In this document: positions 44,030 to 52,022 of the stretch, piece after piece
Position numbering within the stretch: the stretch's first letter is position 1
How the letters are laid out: each line of letters begins with the position of its first letter
The notes under the pieces: model-generated
What the model was told of the DNA's origin: nothing
Database searches by the model: none
The model's input: only the letters and a program-made list of their open reading frames with translations
Program-made: the position numbers and the translations under genes
Assembly: GCA_003669055.1 (NCBI GenBank)
Contig: RAYB01000029.1
Location: forward strand, 1 to 64,000
DNA: 64,000 nt
Origin: a bacterium 1XD21-70
Lineage (GTDB): Bacteria > Bacillota > Clostridia > Lachnospirales > Lachnospiraceae
Reading direction: 5' to 3'

Positions 44030-44242
44030 TTATGATATATTTTTGATATTGTGACTTGTACCCTTGGTTCTTTTAGATTGTTATAAATATTTAAGCATAA
44101 AGTGTCAACTAAATGAGTGCAATATTATAAAGAAAATTGACTTACTTTCTCACAAAAATCAGATTCTACTTGTAAATAATAAAAAAATGATTATAATAAT
44201 TATTAGATTTAAATATGATTAGAATTGGTTGGAGGATATTTT
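44030..44242. other. AT-rich spacer before the AlbA_2 gene
   Basis: No gene is supported. The stretch is very AT-rich, with runs such as AATAATAAAAAAATG and ATTATAATAATTATTAG that could hold promoters, but no clear -35/-10 pair at standard spacing stands out. Confidence 0.5.
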
Positions 44243-45577
44243 GTGTTCGTAGAAAATAAAACAACTGAATTCAAGCGAGAATATGTTGAGGATATAAAAA
44301 ATACGATTGTTGCATTTGCAAACTGTGATGGTGGTACACTTTATATCGGAGTGAACGATGATGGAACAGCTTGTGGTGTCGATAATGTTGATGATACTAT
44401 GCTGCGTGTAACCAATGCAATCAGAGATGCTGTGCGGCCAGATGTTACTATGTTTGTGGAATGCCGTAATGATGTAATGGACGAAAAGGCAATTGTATGT
44501 GTAATTGTCCAGCGCGGTACGGCAAGACCGTATTATCTGCAAGGAAAAGGAATTCGCCCGGAGGGTGTTTATGTTCGTCAGGGAGCATCGACAGTTCCGG
44601 CAACAGATACCGCTATCTTGAATATGATCAAGGATACCAGTGGTGACAGTTATGAGGCGGCTCGCTCTCTTGATCAGCATCTTACTTTTAACAAAGCTGT
44701 CGATTTTTTTAGTAAACGGAAAGTAGAGTTTGGAAGAACTCAGATGCGTTCACTTCACCTGATTGGCGAAGATGGTATGTACACGAATCTGGCATTTTTG
44801 CTGTCTGAACAGTGTACACATATGATCAAACTGGCTGTTTTTGAGGGGAGTAAGAAATCTGTATTCAGGGATCGACAGGAATTGTCGGGTTCCCTTTTAA
44901 ATCAGATGGAGGAAGCTTTCAATTATATTGATCGTTACAACCGTACCCGTGCAGAATTCTCAGGACTGGACCGGTTAGATATGAGAGATTATCCCACGGA
45001 AGCAATCCGTGAGGCACTGCTGAATGCAATCGTCCATCGAGACTATTCTTTTAGCAGTGCTACGCTTATCAGTATTTTTGAAGACCGAATTGAATTTGTA
45101 AGCATTGGTGGTTTGGTGAAAGGTATTGCATTGGATGACGTGATGCTGGGAGTGTCCGCGTTGCGCAATCAGCATTTAGCGAATATTTTCTATCGTTTGA
45201 GATTGATTGAAGCATATGGCACAGGGATTCTTAAGATCAATGAATGTTACGATAATTATGTTGTGAAACCCGTGATCGAAACAACAAGTAATGCTTTTAA
45301 GATTACGCTTCCCAATACAAACTTCCATGCAGAAGAACAAAAAGTTCAAAATATCCTTAGAACGGGTGGAACTACCAGTGCGACAAAAAAGGAAGAACGA
45401 ATTAATGCTGTTTTGGAACTGTGTCGCAGTAAAGGTTTTATTGTTCGTAGCGATGTAGAAATGGAACTTGGTGTGTCCCAATCTACGGCAATCCTGCTTT
45501 TGCGAGAACTAACTAACGAGGGCGTGCTGGTTAAAAAAGGAAGGACTAAAAACCTGCGATACTACGAGAATAAATAA
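44243..45577 (+). CDS. AlbA_2-domain ATP-binding regulator
   Basis: The 444-residue product has an N-terminal Schlafen/AlbA_2 domain (residues 1-130: ENKTTEFKRE, FANCDGGTLYIGVNDDG, GVYVRQGAST), a central region, a RecG-C/HATPase_c_4-like domain (about 240-370: RDYPTEAIREALLNAIVHRDYS, EFVSIGGL, AYGTGI) and a C-terminal winged helix (VELGVSQSTAILLLRELTNEG region). Such proteins are usually called putative transcriptional regulators. GTG at 44243 is the start, with GGAGG 7 bases upstream. It is a distant paralogue of the extra gene in the BREX operon. Confidence 0.82.
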   Translation: MFVENKTTEFKREYVEDIKNTIVAFANCDGGTLYIGVNDDGTACGVDNVDDTMLRVTNAIRDAVRPDVTMFVECRNDVMDEKAIVCVIVQRGTARPYYLQGKGIRPEGVYVRQGASTVPATDTAILNMIKDTSGDSYEAARSLDQHLTFNKAVDFFSKRKVEFGRTQMRSLHLIGEDGMYTNLAFLLSEQCTHMIKLAVFEGSKKSVFRDRQELSGSLLNQMEEAFNYIDRYNRTRAEFSGLDRLDMRDYPTEAIREALLNAIVHRDYSFSSATLISIFEDRIEFVSIGGLVKGIALDDVMLGVSALRNQHLANIFYRLRLIEAYGTGILKINECYDNYVVKPVIETTSNAFKITLPNTNFHAEEQKVQNILRTGGTTSATKKEERINAVLELCRSKGFIVRSDVEMELGVSQSTAILLLRELTNEGVLVKKGRTKNLRYYENK

Positions 45578-45702
45578 AGGGGTGGCTAAGGTTATGCCAC
45601 TTAAATATAAATGTGCAAATAATCGATTTTAATCGGAGCAGCATATATTTTCTATTTTACAATGAGATTGATAAATACAAAGAAGAGAAAGAGGGGGTTG
45701 AT

Positions 45703-47522
45703 ATGGGGACGCCTTTAAACTTTCGGTTATCAAATGAGCAGCAGCTATTTATAGAAAAAGCATTGCAGGGAGAAAATATTCTTGTAGATGAATGCTGTCT
45801 GACACACTAAATATTTTGGAAGAAAGTTATCCGAATAAGTTTAACAAGAACACGGTGTATGCAACAATATCAGATAATGATTCGATGGGAAAGACGGTAC
45901 CAAGAGAAGATTCGGCAATATTTACAACTTATGACAGCAGTAAAGGTTTAGAAAGAAAAATCTGCGTTGTTTTTGATTTTACGGAAAGTTATTGGAGTAC
46001 AAGGATATCAAAACCGCAGCAATCGTATATTATTCTGAGAAATATTTTTTGTGTCGCAGCCAGCAGAGGAAAAAACCATATCATTTTTGTGAAACCGGAG
46101 GAGGCTATGTTAGCTGAAGAAAGGCTTTCAACCTTCATACCGGCCAATGAGAAATTTGATGATCTGGATATCAGTGAAATGTTTGATTTCAAATATAAAG
46201 AAGATGTGGAACGATGTTTTTCGCTGTTAAAAACAAATAAGCTGGAGCAAACAGAACGTTCAATAATAAATATAAAGAGTACGGATGGTTTAATAGATTT
46301 ATCGCCCTGTATTGGAATATACCAGGAGGCTGTCTTTTTTGACAATTATCAAATAGATGCAGCTATAAAACTGAAAGTTCTCTTAAATCCGGAATTAAAA
46401 CATCTGTATACGAAAGCGGTGCAGGAAAGCTTTTTAGATCAAAAAATACTGTTTTTGGTTTCCCTTGAGACCAAGCAGAAGAGATACAGGACACAGGTGA
46501 TAACGCCGTTCGTTAATGAAGAACAGCGTGCATTGATTATAGAACGGTTAAAAACACGATTGAATCAGGCTGGGAAGGCGCAGGTTGAATGCCGGATTGA
46601 TTTTTGGGGCAGGGAGAATGGAGAAGTAAAGTTTTCAGCCCGGGGATTTGCTGATGCAGTTAAGGACAATATTGTTTATGAATTAAAGTTTGTATCGGAA
46701 TTAACACATGAACATTTTCTGCAGTGTGCCTGCTATATGGCTGCAATGAATCTGCAAAAGGGGATTTTATGGAATACGAGGGACAATACATCTTATGAAA
46801 TAGAAATACCAGAGAGAAAAGTTTTTTTGAGTGCAGTAGCGAAGGCTGTTACAAAAGGCGTGATCGAAGACTATTATGATCCAGACGGAAAACAACTGGA
46901 AGCCATAAAAAATTCAGTTCGGAAAAATTCAAAAAGAAATGATATGGATAAATTTGCAGTAATCGATACTGAGACAAACTGGGATGATAAGGTAATGTCA
47001 ATAGGCGTAGTAGTTGCTGATGCAAAGACTAAGAAAGAAATTGATTCAGTATATTACATAATGGAACCGGAATATAGAGTGGGTGGAATGTATTCCAATG
47101 AATTGCAATTTGACAAAAAGAAAACGCGTGTTAAAAACAGAAGACAGGCTTTAAAAGAGATTGAAGAGTGGCTGGATAGTTATGGTGTGAGGAAGCTCTT
47201 TGCTTACAATGCGTGTTTTGATAAGAAACATTTACCAGAATATTCAGGATATGAATGGTATGATATTATGCGTTTGGCTGCATATCGCCAATATAACAGG
47301 GCTATACCAGATTCTGCCGACTGCTATAAAACAGGAAAATTGAAACGGGGATATGGCGTTGAAAATATATTGAGAATGCTTAGTAAAAACGAAGGGTATA
47401 ACGAGACGCACAATGCCCTTTTAGATGCGCAGGATGAATTGAAAATTATGGAATTGCTGGGATGCGAGATTGGAGAATATGATATTGCAGCATTAGAATT
47501 ATTTCCAGAATTTTCGGAGTAA
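45703..47522 (+). pseudogene. Broken SF1 helicase with PD-(D/E)XK and DEDD exonuclease modules
   Basis: A start at 45703 (RBS GGGGG) reads a UvrD-type N-terminus (FRLSNEQQLFIEKALQGENI), then shifts frame and stops at 45810. A second frame from 45792 continues with helicase C-terminal motifs (TYDSSKGLE, NIFCVAASRGKNHIIFV), then a PD-(D/E)XK-like nuclease region (ECRIDFWG, GFADAVKDNIVYELKF) and an exonuclease domain (FAVIDTETN, YNACFDKKHL, NALLDAQDE). Walker A and B are absent, so a deletion of several hundred codons has joined the two parts. The second ORF of 576 codons has no ribosome binding site. Probably a dead defence or repair gene. Confidence 0.75.
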
Positions 47523-47595
47523 GAAGAAATGAAATACTGAGCGATTAAATAGTAAAAAGTGCTTCTGGTGCAGAACATCAATAAGGAGGAAACGG

Positions 47596-48260
47596 ATGGA
47601 TAAATGGTTTACTGTTGACAGGATAGATGAAAATACTTACATCATCAGCGAATACCGGCATTGGGAGGAAACACATTGTTATTTGTTGAACGGTTCCGGG
47701 CATAGCCTGCTGATTGATACGGGGCTTGGGATCTGTAATATCCATGACGAGGTAGCGAAGCTGACAGACCAGCCGGTTACGGCTGTCGCCATGCATATCC
47801 ATTGGGATCATATCGGAGGACATCAATACTTTCCGGATTTCTATGCCCATGAAGAGGAATTAGGGTGGTTGTCGGGCGGGTTCCCTTTGCCTATGGAAAC
47901 GGTCAGGGATATGGTAGTTGACCGTTGTGAACTGCCGGAGGGTTATGATGTGGGCAGCTATGAGATGTTCCAGGGAAGGCCGTCCGTGGTTCTGCATGGT
48001 GGGGAAAAGATTGACATTGGAGGGAGGATGATAGAGGTTTTTCATACGCCGGGACATTCACCGGGGCATATGTGTTTTTGGGAACCGGGGCGGGGGTATC
48101 TTTTTACAGGGGATTTGATCTATAAAGATACCTTGTTTGCGTATTCCGGCCGGAGATCATTATCCGGATGAGGGACGGTTTCCGGGGATTGAAAGAAAGC
48201 GGGAAATTGCACCATGGGAGCGGAACTTTTGACTATGGAGACTGGGCGGTCTGGCTGTGA
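47596..48260 (+). pseudogene. Metallo-beta-lactamase-fold hydrolase with internal deletion
   Basis: The ORF from 47596 reads 191 residues with the metal motif HIHWDH, the later His in HTPGHSPGH and Asp in LFTGDLIYKDTLFAY, then ends in SGRRSLSG. In another frame the following bases read PEIIIRMRDGF and end GSGTFDYGDWAVWL with a stop at 48260, which is the expected C-terminus of this family. The segment between, with the last metal His, is missing. So a deletion that is not a multiple of three removed part of the gene. Good ribosome binding site AAGGAGG. Confidence 0.78.
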
Positions 48261-48272
48261 CGGGATGTATTT

Positions 48273-48815
48273 ATGAGGGATAAAGGCAGGATGGAGACAG
48301 AAGATATTATTCTTGGGAAAGCAAAATATGAGGACTGGAGATCCATATACCATAATGTCTGGTCAAGGCCGGAAACAGCGGAATATATGGTATGGAAGGT
48401 GACGGCTGACGAGGAGGAAGCCAGGGAGAGGATACAAAGGACGATCACATGGCAGGAGACCCATGATGCATGGCTGGTCTATGAAAGGGGCAGCGGGCTG
48501 GCAATCGGTTTTGCCGGAGTGGAGGAAACAGAACCGTATATTTATCATGAGACAGGTATTGCCCTGGGACCGGAGTATGTCGGAAGGGGATATGGGAAAC
48601 AGATCCTGCGTTTGCTGATGGAATATTGTATTTCTTTAGGCGGGCAGGAATTTTATTATTCTACACGGGCAGGGAACCTGGCTTCAAAGGCGCTGGCATT
48701 ATCCTGTGGATTGGCTTATCAGCGTTCGGAGCAGAGGATAGACCAGCGCAGCGGAAAAACTTATGGATTGGAGATTTATAAAAAGGATTTGAAAGGTACA
48801 GGGGATGGGATATGA
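48273..48815 (+). CDS. GNAT family N-acetyltransferase (RimJ/RimL type)
   Basis: The 180-residue product has the acetyl-CoA fold of RimJ/RimL-type GNAT enzymes: YEDWRSIYHNVWSRPETAEYM in the first helices and the cofactor motif GPEYVGRGYGKQIL near residue 100, then a YYSTRAGNLASKALALSCG segment. Substrate unknown. It seems intact, unlike its neighbours. The start could be 48273 or the in-frame ATG at 48291. The stop overlaps the ATG of an MmcQ-like stub (ATGA). Confidence 0.85.
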   Translation: MRDKGRMETEDIILGKAKYEDWRSIYHNVWSRPETAEYMVWKVTADEEEARERIQRTITWQETHDAWLVYERGSGLAIGFAGVEETEPYIYHETGIALGPEYVGRGYGKQILRLLMEYCISLGGQEFYYSTRAGNLASKALALSCGLAYQRSEQRIDQRSGKTYGLEIYKKDLKGTGDGI

Positions 48816-48868
48816 AGCCGGATGAGATATTGAAGTATTGTCTGGAGAATCTGGAAGGGAGGATCTGA
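48812..48868 (+). pseudogene. MmcQ/YjbR-like N-terminal stub
   Basis: Eighteen codons, MKPDEILKYCLENLEGRI, match the start of MmcQ/YjbR DNA-binding proteins in style, then a stop follows. The ATG overlaps the GNAT stop (ATGA), a place where a real gene would sit. The rest of the gene is absent, so it looks like a large deletion. The identification rests on a short sequence. Confidence 0.5.
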
Positions 48869-48869
48869 A

Positions 48870-49495
48870 ATGAATACCTACCAGGTGATAGACGAAAAAA
48901 CTGGGAGAGGGCCATGCACTGCATGGTTTTCAGGGAAAGCGTGGAGCCTGCTTTCTGTGTGACATTTGAGGCTGATATTACAAATTTCCGGCGGAAGGTA
49001 AAGGCGCAGAATCTTTCTTTTACGCTGACGTTTGTGTATGTGGTATGTAAATGTGCGAATGGGATTGAAGCGTTCCGGTATCGTTTCCTGGACGGGAGGG
49101 TGGTTCTTTTTGGCCATATTGATACTGCGTTTACTTATCTGAATCAGGATACGGGGCTGTTCAAAGTGGTTAATGTGCCGCTTCGGGGCAGCATCCAGGA
49201 ATATGTGGAGGCAGCAGGAAAGACGGCCAGGGAACAGAAGGAATATTTTACCGGCCCTCTTAGAAATGATGTGTTCCAGTGTTCGCCTATGCCCTGGATT
49301 ACCTATACGCATATCTCACATACCAATTCCGGAAAAAAGGATAACGCGACGCCTTTGTTTGACTGGGGAAAATATTATGAGAAGGATGGTAAGATTGTCA
49401 TGCCTGTATCTGTCCAGGCTCATCATTCTTTTGTGGATGGGATACATATTGGGCAGTTTGCGGACATGCTCCAGCGATATCTGGAATCATTTTAG
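48870..49495 (+). pseudogene. Chloramphenicol acetyltransferase-like gene with a frameshift
   Basis: The ATG at 48870 has a strong ribosome binding site (GGAAGGGAGG) and reads MNTYQVIDEKT before going out of frame. The remaining 190 residues in the next frame (from about 48904) form a CatA-like trimeric acetyltransferase with the active-site HHSFVDGIHIG near the end. One extra base in the A6 run at 48895-48900 would restore the frame. Translation from the internal ATG at 48914 would lack the first strand. It could be a recent mutation, a phase-variable run or a sequence error. Confidence 0.78.
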
Positions 49496-49730
49496 GGGCA
49501 GAAGCTGGAGAATATCATAGAATCCAGGACAGGATTTTATTGTCAAAATTTATTTCCGCGGGTAATAAGCCAAGTGCCGTGTTTGCACGGGCATTTGGCA
49601 AATGACGCGAGGGTTGCCTAGCTGCTTGCAGCGAGTGATATATGCTCTAAATGACTTCTTAATCACGAGATTTTCTCATGGTCAGTGAAGGACACATTTA
49701 GAGCATATTTCGTGTAAGGAGGCAGATGCT
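49496..49730. other. Spacer with nested hairpins between the cat-like gene and the recombinase relic
   Basis: No gene is supported. It holds a hairpin near 49572-49601 (GCCAAGTGCC...GGGCATTTGGC with one bulge) and a perfect 14-bp inverted repeat at 49640-49653 and 49695-49708. An AAGGAGG follows at 49716-49722. Confidence 0.6.
49640..49708. repeat. Perfect 14-bp inverted repeat with 41-base gap
   Basis: ATATGCTCTAAATG (49640-49653) and CATTTAGAGCATAT (49695-49708) are exact complements. They lie just upstream of a serine recombinase relic. This may be an old recombination or operator site; neither terminator features nor a T run are present. Confidence 0.7.
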
Positions 49731-49838
49731 ATTACGAAAACCAAAATCACTCCATTATACGAGGGATTGAGCCGTGACGATGAATTGAATGGGGAATCCA
49801 ATTCCATCAGCAATCAAGATGGAATTTGTCAAGGATAG
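49731..49838 (+). pseudogene. N-terminal relic of a large serine recombinase
   Basis: From ATT at 49731 the frame reads ITKTKITPLYEGLSRDDEL then ESNSISNQ and stops at 49838. This is the catalytic start of large serine recombinases of conjugative and mobilisable elements, including the nucleophile serine of LSRDDE. No start codon is in place in this frame, though AAGGAGG is just upstream, and the remaining several hundred codons are gone. It marks an old mobile element next to the BREX operon. Confidence 0.7.
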
Positions 49839-49937
49839 TTTCTCCGAAAATATTCAAGAGCCACTGTTCACATCTGATCAGCGACTCTTTTCTTTCTGGC
49901 ATTGTGTTTAAGGAAATTATTCCTTGTTATTAACCAA

Positions 49938-52001
49938 TCATTCCACCCCCAATGCCTTGAAAACAGCATCCTCTGCGCTATTGTAGAAAATCAGGTTGAA
50001 GCTGCTGATAAGGTCAGCGGGGACGGTGGCCAAATCCACCGCCGAGGTCATTGGCAACAACACTTTTTTTGCTCCGCTGTCCAAGCATACTTGCAGTGCG
50101 TTTGCCAGTTCCTCCACCTTCATCATGGTGCCGCTGATGCTGATCTCACCCAGCACAGCCAAGGAACTAAGCGTTGGCTTTCCCAGTGCGATAGAACAGA
50201 TTGCGATTAAGGTTGGCAGAGCGAGCCTGCTGGTCATTCCGATGCCCTGCAGATCCTGATAATTCACGATGTAGTCCTTCGTTGTGGTGCTGATTGTGCC
50301 GCTGATGCGGTTTGCGTTTGCTTTCAGAAAATTAAATGCTGTGTTGGCGGCCTCTCTGCAATCCCGGTCAGAGCCTATGCCTGTACGCTCAAACTTGCCG
50401 TTTCCAGGGAGCATCTGGCTTTCCAGGCGGAACACGCCCATCATACCTGATTTGCCATTCCCAACGGTATAGACCTGCCCCGGATTACATATTCCCTCTG
50501 GGATAAGTTTTCCGCCGCCCTGTTCTGGCACAGACACATAGTGTTCCTCAAAGGTATCGTTATCAATATACGAGAAATTAACATCGTAAAACTCCATACC
50601 ACCCAGCTTTTTAAGCTGTTCCTTGACACGGCGGCGCATTTCAAGGGAGATGGCGAGGATTTCCTCCAGTTCTTCTTTTGAAAACTCTCCGTCAGGATAG
50701 ACCAGTTTCAAAAAGCCTCCAACCATCTTGCGGACAGCTATCGTATCCCTCTGATTCAAGTTCTTGCCAAGCCGGAAATGCTTGTCCAGGGCATCGCCGT
50801 ACTGCTCCTTCCGCAGCTCCCGGAGAAATTCCGCCAGATAGTCGGTAATAAACCCATAGTCATTTGTAAAATGCCCTGGGCGGAACTTGGGGATTTCCCA
50901 GCCGGGGAGGTAGCAGTGCATACGGTCAAGAAAGGCTGTATCCGTCCCCATTTCTGACGGGAACGGATCAAACAGGCTGGATGTTTTCAGGAGTACATCT
51001 ACGCTCTGATTGATATTCCCGACAAACACCATAGACGCAGAGGCGGCTTTTTCCTCTTTTCCACGGGCAAAGGAACCGGATGCCATATAGTCCTTCATGA
51101 TCTGGATACCGTCTTTATCCTTGAAGTTGATACCCGCTACCTCGTCAAAGGCCACGCAATCCCACAGCCCTACAAGCCCGACCGTCTTTCTGCCCATATT
51201 ATAAAACAGGTTCGCCACAGTCGTCTGACCGCCGGAAACAAGGATGCTGTTAGGAGAGATTTCTTTATACAGGTGGGATTTTCCCGTACTGCGAGGGCCA
51301 AGCTCACAGAGGTTAAAGTTGTTCTCCACTAGCGGCAGCATCCGGGCAAGCAAGAGCCACTTCACGCGCTCCTCCAATTCGTCTGGTTCCATGCCGATAG
51401 AGCGCAAAAGCACATCGATCCATTCCTCCTTGGTAAATGCCTTGCGTCCTGCTTTCAGGTCCTCCATATCCACATGGGGCATTTGGATTGGTGTCAGTTT
51501 ATAAATGCGGATCGGGTTTCCGTTTTTCTTATCTTCCTCAACATACTCATACTCCAACTGGACAATGCACCAGATGCCCCCGCAGAGCAAGCGGTCATAC
51601 TTAGTCGGGTAATCTTCGTGGATAGGGATGTTTTTCAGGCCAAGGTTAGAAAACTCAGCCTCATAGCGGTCTTCCTTAATGTTCAACATAACGGTAATTT
51701 TATCAATGACTGTGTGGCTCCCCCGCTGGCGGAGCATAGACAGTATTTTTTGTGCCTCATCCGGGCGCACGAAGTTGTCAGCAAGGATGCGCTTGACGCT
51801 GCCCACACCCTCCTCGATAACTTCCGGGTCGTCCGAGCTGCAATACTGCCCCAGCAGGAACTCTAAGACATAGACGGGAACGTTGGCGCCTTCTTTGATT
51901 TTTTTCGTCAGATCCTTGCAAACAATCTTCCCATCGAACCACTGGCGGAGCTTGCCCTTCAGGACAGCTCTGCGATCTTCACTCTCTGTTATATCTGGCA
52001 T
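49938..52001 (-). CDS. brxL: BrxL, Lon-like AAA+ protein of type 1 BREX
   Basis: BrxL is an AAA+ DNA-associated ring protein needed for phage exclusion but not for methylation. The 687-residue product has an N-terminal region (1-200), an AAA+ core with Walker A GPRSTGKSH (near residue 237) and Walker B CVAFDEV (near 285), and a Lon-like C-terminal domain from about 480. By eye the Lon catalytic Lys position is Ala (SGTMMKVEELANAL), so protease activity is doubtful. GGAGG precedes the ATG. It is the last gene of the operon, 21 bases after pglZ. Confidence 0.93.
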   Translation of the reverse strand: MPDITESEDRRAVLKGKLRQWFDGKIVCKDLTKKIKEGANVPVYVLEFLLGQYCSSDDPEVIEEGVGSVKRILADNFVRPDEAQKILSMLRQRGSHTVIDKITVMLNIKEDRYEAEFSNLGLKNIPIHEDYPTKYDRLLCGGIWCIVQLEYEYVEEDKKNGNPIRIYKLTPIQMPHVDMEDLKAGRKAFTKEEWIDVLLRSIGMEPDELEERVKWLLLARMLPLVENNFNLCELGPRSTGKSHLYKEISPNSILVSGGQTTVANLFYNMGRKTVGLVGLWDCVAFDEVAGINFKDKDGIQIMKDYMASGSFARGKEEKAASASMVFVGNINQSVDVLLKTSSLFDPFPSEMGTDTAFLDRMHCYLPGWEIPKFRPGHFTNDYGFITDYLAEFLRELRKEQYGDALDKHFRLGKNLNQRDTIAVRKMVGGFLKLVYPDGEFSKEELEEILAISLEMRRRVKEQLKKLGGMEFYDVNFSYIDNDTFEEHYVSVPEQGGGKLIPEGICNPGQVYTVGNGKSGMMGVFRLESQMLPGNGKFERTGIGSDRDCREAANTAFNFLKANANRISGTISTTTKDYIVNYQDLQGIGMTSRLALPTLIAICSIALGKPTLSSLAVLGEISISGTMMKVEELANALQVCLDSGAKKVLLPMTSAVDLATVPADLISSFNLIFYNSAEDAVFKALGVE

Positions 52002-52022
52002 GGTGCTACCTCCGCAGACATG

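Noticed and set aside
49819-49911. 30-codon open frame overlapping the end of the recombinase relic
   Set aside because: No ribosome binding site and no family resemblance; probably part of decayed element DNA.
49910-49925. Small hairpin (AAGGAA/TTCCTT) after brxL as BREX terminator
   Set aside because: Only six pairs, AT-rich and without a T run on the minus strand; too weak to call.
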